Shown: positions 17,486 through 25,198 of the stretch, in pieces
How the letters are laid out: every line of letters starts with the position of its first letter
How positions within the stretch are numbered: position 1 is the stretch's first letter
Assembly (NCBI GenBank): GCA_965237875.1
Contig: CBDEGP010000002.1
Span: forward strand, 682,001 to 746,000
DNA: 64,000 bases
Direction of reading: 5' to 3'
Source: DAOUJI01 sp965237875
GTDB lineage: Bacteria; Chloroflexota; Dehalococcoidia; Lucifugimonadales; JAGWBF01
Notes under the pieces: generated by a model
What the model saw: only the letters and a program-made list of their open reading frames with translations
Database searches by the model: none
Told to the model about the DNA's origin: nothing
Program-made: the position numbers and the translations under genes

Positions 17486-18115
17486 TCATGATATAGACAC
17501 GCGGCGCGGAGGGATTCTGCACTTTTCGGCGGTTATGATGGAGTCGATGCAACTCACGGCCTGCGCCAGCCCGCCGTTCCTGTTGATGACCCTGTAATCG
17601 AAGGAGTCCATTTGCTCCATCTCCGTCTCGACGATGGCGGTCCTCAGCTCTATGTCAGCCTCGGTTTCAGTGGCCCGTTTTCTAAGGCGGGACTTAAGTT
17701 CGTCGAGAGAACCGGGGACCATGAAGATGAACAAAGCCTCCGGGACTGTCTTGCGAATGGAAGCGGCGCCCTGCACGTCCACCCTGACAATAGCGTCGAG
17801 GCCATTCTTGAAAGCGTCCCGCACCTGCTGCTTGGGAACGCCGTACCAGTTGCCGTAGACCTGGGCGCACTCGAGAAATTCACCGGCATTCACCCTCTTT
17901 TTGAATGCATCGACGTCCAGAAAAATATGAGGGTCGCCTTGCTTCTCTCCGGGGCGCATGGACCTTGTTGTGGCCGTTGCGGCGAAATGCCACGGGCGCC
18001 CCAGATTGCGCAATTCGTTAAGCGCCGCATCTTTTCCCACACCCGAGGGGCCGGACAGCACGATCAACAGGGGCGGGGCGGAAGATTCGCCGCCCCGTTT
18101 GACGTCGTCGGTCAT
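17486..18115 (-). CDS. gmk: Guanylate kinase
   Basis: ATP:GMP phosphotransferase, 209 residues from the ATG at 18115, whose first bases overlap the aroA stop as ATGA. Visible: P-loop LSGPSGVGKDAAL, the GMP-binding TTRSMRPGEKQG and FLECAQVYGNWYGVP, VDVQGAASIRK and the lid RLRKRATETEADI. The P-loop has Lys-Asp-Ala instead of the usual Lys-(S/T)-(S/T) after GVG, so the canonical Ser/Thr following the lysine is Asp, which is odd for magnesium coordination but seen in some family members. Confidence 0.93.
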   Translation of the reverse strand: MTDDVKRGGESSAPPLLIVLSGPSGVGKDAALNELRNLGRPWHFAATATTRSMRPGEKQGDPHIFLDVDAFKKRVNAGEFLECAQVYGNWYGVPKQQVRDAFKNGLDAIVRVDVQGAASIRKTVPEALFIFMVPGSLDELKSRLRKRATETEADIELRTAIVETEMEQMDSFDYRVINRNGGLAQAVSCIDSIITAEKCRIPPRRVSIS

Positions 18116-19410
18116 CCCGAGGCCGCCGGAATCTCGCTCAGGGAGGATAGGTGGTCCCAAAACTCCGGGTATGAGACGCTGGCCAACTCGGCGCCGTCTA
18201 TGATCGTTTCACCGTCGGCCAGCATTCCTGCAACAGCCAGAGACATGGCCAGCCTATGGTCGCCGTGGCTTTCACAGGCCGATCCGGTCAGCTTTCCCGT
18301 GCCGTGGATGACCATTCCATCGGGAAGCTCTTCGATTCGCGCTCCCAGACGGGACAACTCCCGGACGACCATGGCGATCCTGTCCGTCTCCTTGTGCCTG
18401 AGCTCCTCGGCGTCGGTTATGCGCGTGACGCCGTCGGCGAAACACGCCGCAACCGCCAGGACAGGCAATTCGTCTATCATCCGGGGGACGGTTTCTCCGC
18501 CGACGTGAACGGCCTTCAGTTCGCTGGACTGCACCACCAGGTCGGCCACGGGCTCTCCGCCTTCGGTCCGGGGGTTCACATAACTGATGTCGGCGCCCAT
18601 TTCCTCCAGGACATCTAGAATGCCGTTGCGGGTGGGATTGATTCCCACTCCACGAACGGACACCCTGGCGTCGGGGTGACAGGCCCCCGCCGCCAGCCAG
18701 AAGGCGGCGGAGCTGACGTCGCCCGGCACGAAAACGTTCACAGCCTCTAGAGACGCAGGACTCACGCGTATGGAGAGACCGTCTTCCTCGATGTGGGCTC
18801 CCATGGCGCGGAGCATGCGCTCGGTGTGGTCCCTTGACCGGGCGGGCTGGTGGACCAATGTTTCCCCGTCGGCGTATATGCCTGCAAGGATTATCGCCGA
18901 CTTGACTTGGCCGCTGGCCACAGGCAGTGAATATTCGATGCCCTTGAGAGAACCCCCTCGTATGGCGAGGGGGGCCAGGGTGTCGCCGTTTCTGCCTGAA
19001 ATAGCGGCGCCCATCTGGGACAGTGGGCCTATGACCCTTCCCATGGGCCGCGTCCTGAGGGAGCCGTCCCCCGTCAGGATAGAGAAGATGGGCTGCCCTG
19101 CGAGGACACCTGAAAGCAGCCGCATCGAGGTGCCGCTGTTGCCGGCGTCCAGGATGTCCGCAGACTCCTGGAGGAAGCCGCCGGACCCGTGCACCTTAAC
19201 GCGGCCCTCTGAGAATTCGAACCGGACGCCAAGATTGCGTAGGCACTCCATGGTCGATGCAACGTCTTGCCCAAGAGAAAGGCCCGACACTGTGGCGGAC
19301 CCGCTCGCAAGAGCGTTGAACATCAACGCCCGGTGTGAGATGGACTTGTCGCCGGGTATGTCAACCGCGCCACGCAAGGTCCGCGGCCTACGCAGCGCCT
19401 GCCTGGCCAA
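18112..19410 (-). CDS. aroA: 3-phosphoshikimate 1-carboxyvinyltransferase (EPSP synthase)
   Basis: Shikimate pathway step six: shikimate-3-phosphate + PEP to EPSP. 432 residues with PGDKSISHRALMF at 19-31, the PEP loop DAGNSGTSMRLLSG, the S3P-binding LPVASGQVKSA, DELPVLAVAA, HKETDRI and HGDHRLAM near the C-terminus. The length and motif set are normal. The Gly preceding the Thr in the PEP loop, equivalent to the glyphosate-sensitivity glycine, is retained. It follows tyrA by 6 bp and its stop overlaps the gmk start, so aromatic and nucleotide genes share one transcript. Confidence 0.96.
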   Translation of the reverse strand: MARQALRRPRTLRGAVDIPGDKSISHRALMFNALASGSATVSGLSLGQDVASTMECLRNLGVRFEFSEGRVKVHGSGGFLQESADILDAGNSGTSMRLLSGVLAGQPIFSILTGDGSLRTRPMGRVIGPLSQMGAAISGRNGDTLAPLAIRGGSLKGIEYSLPVASGQVKSAIILAGIYADGETLVHQPARSRDHTERMLRAMGAHIEEDGLSIRVSPASLEAVNVFVPGDVSSAAFWLAAGACHPDARVSVRGVGINPTRNGILDVLEEMGADISYVNPRTEGGEPVADLVVQSSELKAVHVGGETVPRMIDELPVLAVAACFADGVTRITDAEELRHKETDRIAMVVRELSRLGARIEELPDGMVIHGTGKLTGSACESHGDHRLAMSLAVAGMLADGETIIDGAELASVSYPEFWDHLSSLSEIPAASG

Positions 19411-19416
19411 TAACCT

Positions 19417-20439
19417 CTACCTCCGTTTGTACTCGTCCGAAGCCCGCTCTCCGGTGATGCTCCGGCCAAAAAGCTTCTTTTGGGCTGAGGGGTCTCCCGT
19501 GAACATCCGCCCCATGCTTTCCATGGCTGTTGGAGGCCGTTCTCTGGTGGAGTTGAACCGCATCTCCGGGCTCACGGCTCCGGCCATCCACCGGGCCCTC
19601 TCGTGTGCCGCCTGATAGAACAGGTCCTTAAGGGCGGCGTTTTTGTCTTCATGCTCCATCAGGATCTGGCGGACTTCATAGAGATGCCCGATGAACGAAT
19701 CGATCCACGACACAACTCCCTCTCGATTGCTGAGGACTGAGTCGCTCGTCGCCTGGGGATCAAGGGCAGCCGGTTTTGTCATCTCTCTGTACTGGACGGA
19801 GGCCACCTGGGCTATATCGTCCCAGGATGGGCTCTGAGACGTGCAGCTCACCAGGGCCACACCAAGCAGGGTCGGCAGCTGGTCGACGGCGCCGACGAAC
19901 GAGTCGTGCTCCGCCAGGTCTATGTAGTACGGCTTTCCTCCTATGGTGCGTATCAGGTCGTTGAGAGTCTGTACGTGGTTTTGGGAGGCCCTCCGACTGG
20001 GGATAAGGCAATAGGGTCGATTGTTGAAGGCGTCGGCCCGTGCGGCTTCCGGCCCCGATCCGTCGCTGCCGATTATGGGATGCCCCCCCACAAAGTTGAC
20101 GTTGGCGGGAAGGCGCTCCTCGGCCCAAGCAAGGACAAGTCCCTTGGAACTGCCCGTGTCCGTCACAAGACATCCGGGTTCCAACGACGGCCCGATTATA
20201 TCCATAACGTCTTTGATGGCCATGACCGGCGTGGATATGACCACAACCTGGGCGTTCTGCACTGCACCCACCAGGGAGCCTGAGACTCTGTCCAGGGCTC
20301 CCATGTCTTTTGCCTTGTTTGCGTTCCGGCGCTCTATGTCGGAGCCAACGATCTCCAGGTCTCTCACCTTGGCTTGCTTTACAGCCAGACCCAGGGAGGC
20401 GCCAACCATTCCGGTCCCGATGATTGCCATTCTAGACAT
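19417..20439 (-). CDS. tyrA: Prephenate/arogenate dehydrogenase
   Basis: NAD(P)-dependent oxidative decarboxylation on the tyrosine branch. 340 residues. Rossmann start AIIGTGMVGASLGLAV, VVISTPVMAI, VTDTGSSKG, FVGGHPIIGSDGSGP, and the catalytic-domain segment DLAEHDSFVGAVDQLP with the histidine pair typical of TyrA. No ACT or chorismate-mutase domain. The ATG overlaps the stop of the unknown gene upstream (TAATG at 20441-20437). Confidence 0.92.
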   Translation of the reverse strand: MSRMAIIGTGMVGASLGLAVKQAKVRDLEIVGSDIERRNANKAKDMGALDRVSGSLVGAVQNAQVVVISTPVMAIKDVMDIIGPSLEPGCLVTDTGSSKGLVLAWAEERLPANVNFVGGHPIIGSDGSGPEAARADAFNNRPYCLIPSRRASQNHVQTLNDLIRTIGGKPYYIDLAEHDSFVGAVDQLPTLLGVALVSCTSQSPSWDDIAQVASVQYREMTKPAALDPQATSDSVLSNREGVVSWIDSFIGHLYEVRQILMEHEDKNAALKDLFYQAAHERARWMAGAVSPEMRFNSTRERPPTAMESMGRMFTGDPSAQKKLFGRSITGERASDEYKRR

Positions 20440-21251
20440 TAGTCTCCTCCATATCGGCCTGTCGTCCGGCAGCGCCTTGATTCGTCATAGTCGATGTCCT
20501 CTGCCACGTGACCGCCCATGGGCAGCAACGCTTCCGCCCTGCCTTGAGACTTGCGCTGTCGTCGTGAAAGACCTTCCAGGCGTTCCTTGCACCTCTTGAG
20601 GGCCGTCTTGGACATAGCGGTGGCGTCGACGACGATTCCATCCACTCCTATGTCTCGCAATCCCTCAAGTTCGGCTGACGACAGGTCTCCGGAGAGCTCG
20701 ACCAGCAGGTATTTGCCGAAGGCGCCCCTGACGGCGCCTATGGTCAGCAGGTGGTCCAAGGTTAGGGGAGGCTTGACCGAATCCAGCGACAGAAGCACGG
20801 CTCCAACAGGAAGGTCCTCTATGACTTGAAGGCACCTCTCATCCATATCCGCTCGGATGCACAGGATGCGGCCCTCTTCCTCCTCGTCCTTGCCATCGTC
20901 CGAGAGCGCTTCCAGGAAGGCTTTGTCGGGATGGAAGGCCAGAAAATCGCATCCCTTCTCCCTGGAACCCGCCACGAGTTCTTGAGTAACCTCGTCGAGC
21001 TTCAGTCCCCAAGGCACACCCTTCAGGGAATCAGCCAACTTTCCCGCGTCATCGATTCCGATGCCGTCCAGAACGGCGCCGTCGAACCCTACATCCGATA
21101 AAGCGGCCGCGGTTGACGCCGCCTTAGCCTTGCCGATTTTGCCGACCAGGACCATTGGGGGCGTCTTCTCCACGCGGGTGGCCACCCCGAAACCTATCTG
21201 GTTCACAGTTCCTCTGCTGATCCTGTCAAGCCTGTCTAGGAGCTTGCTCAT
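20439..21251 (-). CDS. Unknown TIM-barrel-like protein coupled to tyrA
   Basis: 270 residues, not assigned. Alternating beta/alpha pattern with repeated hydrophobic strands ending in Asp or Gly: MVLVGKIG, VGFDGAVLDGIG, CDFLAFHP, RILCIRADM, VGAVLLSLDSV, KYLLVELSG and IGVDGIVVDATAM. That spacing suggests an (alpha/beta)8-like fold. The C-terminal 40 residues are basic then acidic and probably disordered. A good AGGAAGG ribosome-binding site precedes the ATG. It is the first gene of the minus-strand run, and the one-base overlap with tyrA implies translational coupling. Confidence 0.75.
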   Translation of the reverse strand: MSKLLDRLDRISRGTVNQIGFGVATRVEKTPPMVLVGKIGKAKAASTAAALSDVGFDGAVLDGIGIDDAGKLADSLKGVPWGLKLDEVTQELVAGSREKGCDFLAFHPDKAFLEALSDDGKDEEEEGRILCIRADMDERCLQVIEDLPVGAVLLSLDSVKPPLTLDHLLTIGAVRGAFGKYLLVELSGDLSSAELEGLRDIGVDGIVVDATAMSKTALKRCKERLEGLSRRQRKSQGRAEALLPMGGHVAEDIDYDESRRCRTTGRYGGD

Positions 21252-21434
21252 CTATACCTTCCTGCAAGTTCACGCTATACGGGTTTCCGGCGGCCTTTCG
21301 GTCCGCCGTGCCATCTATGATAACATTCCGGCTGTCGGGGTTCCAATGCGGGTTAATGCGCAAGGCGGCCCACTATCGGGTCCCGTGATATGATTCTAGG
21401 ACAACGATGCGCAAACTGATGGTGGAGGTCGAGA

Positions 21435-22472
21435 GTGGCGGAAAGCCAGATAGGCGTACTTATAGATTTTGAGAATGTCGGACTGGGATCAATACAGCAC
21501 CTGTTCGATCAACTTTCCGATGTTGGAAGGATAATAGTCAGACGGGCCTATGGCGACTGGTCCAAGGCGCCGAACGTGAGCGATCAACTGCTGTCGTTGG
21601 GAATCGAAGCGCGGCACGTTTTTAGAAACACGAATTCCGGGAAAAACGCTGCGGACATTCAGCTGGCCATAGACGCAATAGACATGATGCATAGGAACCC
21701 GGCTATGGACACTTACGTCATCGTATCTTCCGACACCGACTTCGTTCCCCTTGTGTCCACGCTAAGGGGATCAGGCAAGACGGTGATAGGGGCGGGACAT
21801 ATAGGTGTGGTCTCTCGGGCTTTGGTCAATTCCTGCGACAGATATATGTCGTTGTCCGATGGGAAAAAGCCCTCAGTGGACACGTCAGCCCTGAAACAAG
21901 AAACCGACTCTTTGTTGGTGCGCGCGATGGAGGCGTCCTTGGATGATCAGGGTCAGGTGGTCGCCGCAAAGCTGCACAACACCATGCTCCGCATGGACCC
22001 CAGCTTCGATTACAAAACATTGGGGCACAGGAACTTTACGCATTTCCTCAACGGCTCTCCTCTGGTGAAATTGCACCGCTCGCGGGGAAGAGGAGGAGAC
22101 GTGTTTGTTGAGCTGATAGGAACGGCGGCGGCGCCCTCCAGGGCTTCACAGCAGGTCTCCTCACAGGTCTCCTCAAGTGAAGAGGAGCCGGCGTCCTATG
22201 GCAACGACATCGGAAGCGGTCTGGAGGAACGGATAGAGGAACGGATAGAGGAACGGATAGAGGAACGGATAGAGGAACGGATAGACGAGGCCTGGTCCCA
22301 GGTCCCCGGTGAGAGCATCGCCGGGTCCAAGGCGGCGTCAGAGGCCGCCAAGGCTCTGGGGGTCTCCAAACTCAGTTCCTCCCGGTACAAGAGCCTTCAG
22401 GGTCTCCTTAACGCCAGCGACCGGCTCCGTTCACGTTGGACGAGGGTCAAGAACACGATTCTTCGGAGCTAG
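21435..22472 (+). CDS. NYN-domain (LabA/DUF88) protein with OST-HTH-like C-terminal half
   Basis: 345 residues from GTG 21435, with GGAGG 6 bp upstream. Residues 5-140 form a PIN-like NYN nuclease domain: VLIDFENVG with the first Asp, NSGKNAADIQLAIDAIDM, and VIVSSDTDFVPLV with further acidic residues; all the expected acidic positions are present. Residues ~155-230 (TDSLLVRAMEAS...FDYKTLGHRNFTHFLNG) look like an OST-HTH/LOTUS RNA-binding domain. A low-complexity linker with a five-fold EERI repeat follows, then a short helical tail (SKLSSSRYKSLQGLLN). Likely an RNA-directed nuclease or RNA-binding protein; target unknown. Confidence 0.85.
   Translation: MAESQIGVLIDFENVGLGSIQHLFDQLSDVGRIIVRRAYGDWSKAPNVSDQLLSLGIEARHVFRNTNSGKNAADIQLAIDAIDMMHRNPAMDTYVIVSSDTDFVPLVSTLRGSGKTVIGAGHIGVVSRALVNSCDRYMSLSDGKKPSVDTSALKQETDSLLVRAMEASLDDQGQVVAAKLHNTMLRMDPSFDYKTLGHRNFTHFLNGSPLVKLHRSRGRGGDVFVELIGTAAAPSRASQQVSSQVSSSEEEPASYGNDIGSGLEERIEERIEERIEERIEERIDEAWSQVPGESIAGSKAASEAAKALGVSKLSSSRYKSLQGLLNASDRLRSRWTRVKNTILRS
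22224..22283 (+). repeat. Five perfect 12-bp tandem repeats within the NYN gene
   Basis: GAGGAACGGATA is repeated five times without a mismatch at 22224-22283 and is in frame, encoding EERI five times. Such identical short repeats vary in number by slippage, so the linker length may differ between strains without breaking the frame. Confidence 0.95.
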
Positions 22473-22903
22473 TCCCTGCCGGTCAGATGTTTGGCGGCCT
22501 GCAGGCCCAGGCAGTATCCGTAGACTCCCACTCCGTATATGCACGCCTTGGAGACGGGCAGAAAGGTCGAAGAGACTCCCCGTGAGGCGGGGTTGGATGC
22601 GTGGACCTCGATTACGGGATAACCGACCTGGGTCACGGCGCTGATTAGCGGTCCGCCGGCCGTGGTGTACCCGGCGGGATTTATGAGCGCCGCATCCACT
22701 CCGCTTTCGTGAGCTTGGTAGAGGGCGTTCACAACCTCTCCGGCGATATTGGAGTGGAAGAATTCCACCTCCATGCCCAGCGCGTCCGCGTAGGACTGAA
22801 CCTTTTCGTTGATCTGCTCCAGCGTATCCGGTCCGAAGATGTCGATCTGAGCTTTGCCTCGCATGTTCATTCCCGCTCCCTGAATCACTAACGCCCTTGT
22901 CAT
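22469..22903 (-). CDS. Type II dehydroquinase-fold protein with a degenerate active site
   Basis: 144 residues, the length of AroQ. Fold-level similarity is clear: the TLEQINEKVQ helix, INPAGYT, PVIEVHASNP and the closing YGVGVYGYCLGLQA. But the catalytic set of type II dehydroquinase is mostly gone: GPN is GAG, the mobile-loop Arg is missing, the catalytic Tyr is Phe23 (IFG for IYG), the His after NxxGxT is Thr/Ala, and the distal Arg is lost. Asn75, His101 and Ser103 remain. It may bind a related ligand or do different chemistry. Start has GGAGG 5 bp upstream. Stop overlaps the NYN gene stop in CTAG. Confidence 0.8.
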   Translation of the reverse strand: MTRALVIQGAGMNMRGKAQIDIFGPDTLEQINEKVQSYADALGMEVEFFHSNIAGEVVNALYQAHESGVDAALINPAGYTTAGGPLISAVTQVGYPVIEVHASNPASRGVSSTFLPVSKACIYGVGVYGYCLGLQAAKHLTGRD

Positions 22904-22996
22904 CGAATCCTCCGTCGTCTGGCTGATTTTCGGCCCAGTATAGCATTTCCCCTGTGCTAAACTTGGGGCAATCGACTTATACGACGGTGGCGCTGC

Positions 22997-23194
22997 TTGA
23001 GCCGAAACACCCGCATAAACCTGATACTTGCCGCCATGTCCGCGGTCTTTGGCTGTTACTCATGCAGCACCCGGCTGCGATATGGAGACTTCGAGTGTCC
23101 CCATTGCGGACTTGACCAGGAGGACCATTTGCGGGCGTGGGCCAAGGCGTTGCTGGACCGGCTCGATGCCGAGGGGCCTCGGGACGCTCCATGA
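22997..23194 (+). CDS. Small zinc-ribbon protein
   Basis: Up to 65 residues from TTG 22997, or 52 from the ATG at 23036. It holds two CxxC knuckles (CYSC and CPHC, 13 residues apart), the spacing of a zinc ribbon, followed by an amphipathic helix (DHLRAWAKALLDRLD). Its TGA overlaps the MFS ATG as ATGA, which supports translation. No clear Shine-Dalgarno sequence is seen for either start, so the start is uncertain. Function unknown. Confidence 0.5.
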   Translation: MSRNTRINLILAAMSAVFGCYSCSTRLRYGDFECPHCGLDQEDHLRAWAKALLDRLDAEGPRDAP

Positions 23195-24471
23195 ACCTCA
23201 GGGCCGCCTACGAGAATTCAGCGTTCTCCTGCTTCCGCTATCGGGAGTACAGCCTTTTTTGGGTGGGCGCCGCCTTTTCCAACATAGGGATGTGGTCCCT
23301 GATCGCGGGCCGTCTATGGCTCATGCACGACATGACCGGGTCGGCTGCCAAGGTTGGCTTGGTCACCACGGCCGGATTGGGGCCGGTGTTGCTGCTGTCG
23401 GTGTGGGGAGGCGTGCTGGCCGATAGGGTGAACCGCCTGAAGCTTCTGCGTGCAACGAGAGGTCTATTCGCCGTCCTGGCCGTTGTTACGGGAGCATTGA
23501 TAAGCGCCGACGTGATAGAGCCGTGGCACTTGATAGCCATATCGTTGGCCACCGGCGTCCTGTTGTCGATAGACATCCCTTCCCGTTCGGCGATGGTCCC
23601 TTCCCTTGTGCCCAGGGAGCAGTTGGCCGGGGCAATAGCCCTTTATTCCATGGTGTTCGGGGGCGCCGCAATCATTGGCCCTATACTGCTGGGTCCCCTT
23701 ACGAATTTGTGGGGCATACAGAGCATCTTCTACCTCATCGGAGGCGCGTACGTTTTTACCGTGGGCGCTCTGTGCCTAATGGACCCCGAAGGCCACAAGC
23801 CCAAGGCCAGGGAGGAATCACCCGTCCAAAGTCTCTTGCGCGGGATACAGTACATCAGCCGCAGACGGACGATAGCCGGGGTCATCGGACTGGGCCTGGT
23901 GGTGAGCATGTTCGGGGCCGCCTTCCAGAACCTTATGCCGGTACTGGCGGACAAGGTCATCACAGGGGGCATCGACACGTACAGCCGGTTGCTGCTGGCC
24001 GCGGGCGTCGGCGGCCTCGCCATGACGGGTGTCGTGGCTATGGTGGGAGCCCGGACGCGTCCCTTCAGGCAGCTCTTCATCGGAGGCATCGGCTATGGGG
24101 CGGGCCTTCTCATCCTTTCCCAGGTCACCGGGTTCGGATGGGCCTTGGCCACGGTGTGCGCCATAGGAGCTTTTCACGTGGCGTTTCAGATTATGAGCGT
24201 CACCATGCTGCAAACCCTGGCCGACGACGAATACCGAGGCAGAGTCATGAGCGTCCACATGATCACCTGGGGATCTACGGCTCTGGGGGCGTACCTGATG
24301 GGCGAAATAGGAGAGCGCCAAGGCGCAGCCTTTGCGTTTGGCCTGAGCGGGGCCATAATACTGTCATGCACCTTGATCGTCAGCCTGCTGATGCTGGGGC
24401 GCAAGACTCGGGGAACGTCGGTCGTTTCTTCTGAGGCGGGCGAGGCGGCCCCGGCCCGGACCTCCGGCTGA
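23191..24471 (+). CDS. MFS exporter, DHA3/MFS_3-like
   Basis: 426 residues, twelve hydrophobic segments. Start chosen at ATG 23191 (MNLRAAYENS) because it overlaps the preceding small gene by ATGA; a longer frame reaches upstream but lies within that gene. Family features: FRYREYSLFWVGAAFSNIG at the start, GGVLADRVNRLKLLRATR in loop 2-3, ALYSMVFGGAAIIGP, and a second-half DEYRGRVMS. The DHA3 group exports drugs, siderophores or metabolites by proton antiport. It is related to the MFS gene at 50664-51908. Confidence 0.88.
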   Translation: MNLRAAYENSAFSCFRYREYSLFWVGAAFSNIGMWSLIAGRLWLMHDMTGSAAKVGLVTTAGLGPVLLLSVWGGVLADRVNRLKLLRATRGLFAVLAVVTGALISADVIEPWHLIAISLATGVLLSIDIPSRSAMVPSLVPREQLAGAIALYSMVFGGAAIIGPILLGPLTNLWGIQSIFYLIGGAYVFTVGALCLMDPEGHKPKAREESPVQSLLRGIQYISRRRTIAGVIGLGLVVSMFGAAFQNLMPVLADKVITGGIDTYSRLLLAAGVGGLAMTGVVAMVGARTRPFRQLFIGGIGYGAGLLILSQVTGFGWALATVCAIGAFHVAFQIMSVTMLQTLADDEYRGRVMSVHMITWGSTALGAYLMGEIGERQGAAFAFGLSGAIILSCTLIVSLLMLGRKTRGTSVVSSEAGEAAPARTSG

Positions 24472-24484
24472 CTGCGGGCTGTTC

Positions 24485-24513
24485 TTGACGGGCGCATTGG
24501 CCCTAAGTACAAT
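24485..24513 (+). promoter_or_regulatory. Sigma70-type promoter upstream of the selenoprotein region
   Basis: TTGACG at 24485-24490 and TACAAT at 24508-24513 with an exact 17-bp spacer, right after the MFS gene. It probably drives the small open frame at 24581, the jelly-roll gene and the thioredoxin selenoprotein. Confidence 0.6.
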
Positions 24514-24580
24514 CCCATCGTTCCCAATGAAGCCTCACGCCCAGGGAGCGCACGCGCCCGTCTCAGACCAAAGGAGGGCG

Positions 24581-24652
24581 ATGGCATACGCCTCCATTTG
24601 GACAATCTGTCAAAGCAGCTTCATGGAATCCGAACGGCCCGAACTTTCGTAA
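24581..24652 (+). CDS. Possible 23-residue small protein or leader peptide
   Basis: An ATG at 24581 follows a near-perfect AAGGAGGGCG ribosome-binding site and opens a 23-codon frame (starts MAYASIWTIC, ends PELS) closing at TAA 24650-24652. It lies 68 bp after a strong promoter and 21 bp before the jelly-roll gene, the position of a leader peptide. No attenuator hairpin was recognised after it. Supported only by signals, not homology. Confidence 0.4.
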   Translation: MAYASIWTICQSSFMESERPELS

Positions 24653-24673
24653 AATCTTGCATAGGGGGAGAAC

Positions 24674-25198
24674 ATGCCTAGATCAGCATTGGACCTGACC
24701 AACCCCGATCACCTGAAGCTGGCCGGAGGCCAGTGGCGTTTCGGACCCGGCCTGGTCCCGGGTGAGCCTAACCAGGGCCTGGTGGCCCTGTTGGAAAACA
24801 GTCCGGCTCGTCTTACGGACTACGACGACTCGTCGTGGGAAGTCATAGACGACATAGGTCAGTGGAGGTCGCACCGTTTGACCTTTGGGTGGTACAGGAC
24901 CAAGCTCGTCATACCCGAACAGGTGAACGGCAGGGACACGAAGGGCGCCCGTACATACTTCGAGACCTGCATCGACGACTACGGCGAGGTCTGGGTAAAC
25001 GGCGAGATAGACCTTGTCAGAGGTTCGGTCCAGGGTTTCAACATTCCGCAGCGAGTCCCGTTGGCCGTTGAGACGGAACCGGGCTCCGAATACACCATAG
25101 CCATGCTCGCCATCAATGGACCCCTGGCCCGACCAGGCGGAGCGATTTTCGTACGCTATGCAACACTGGCCTTTGAATGGAGAGCCGAAGGATACTGA
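24674..25198 (+). CDS. Stand-alone galactose-binding/GH2-type jelly-roll domain protein
   Basis: 174 residues that resemble the N-terminal sugar-binding beta-sandwich of family 2 glycoside hydrolases: LTDYDDSSWEVI, GWYRTKLVIPEQ, YFETCIDDYGEVWVNGE, and a closing strand FVRYATLAFEW. No catalytic domain and no signal peptide follow, so it is probably a carbohydrate-binding or scaffold protein in the cytosol. GGGGGAG precedes the ATG. Its end overlaps the first possible start of the selenoprotein gene by 22 bp. Confidence 0.7.
   Translation: MPRSALDLTNPDHLKLAGGQWRFGPGLVPGEPNQGLVALLENSPARLTDYDDSSWEVIDDIGQWRSHRLTFGWYRTKLVIPEQVNGRDTKGARTYFETCIDDYGEVWVNGEIDLVRGSVQGFNIPQRVPLAVETEPGSEYTIAMLAINGPLARPGGAIFVRYATLAFEWRAEGY

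Noticed and set aside
18112..19410. Glyphosate-tolerant class II EPSP synthase
   Set aside because: The PEP-loop glycine is retained and no class II-specific substitution is convincing by eye.
22224..22283. Possible CRISPR array
   Set aside because: 12-bp units with no spacers and in frame within a gene; the 111-bp repeats at 27.9-28.6 kb are also coding. No CRISPR array or cas gene was seen.
22937..22971. Minus-strand promoter for the AroQ-like gene (TATACT at 22942-22937)
   Set aside because: The nearest TTGCCC is 23 bp away, too far for a convincing -35 box.
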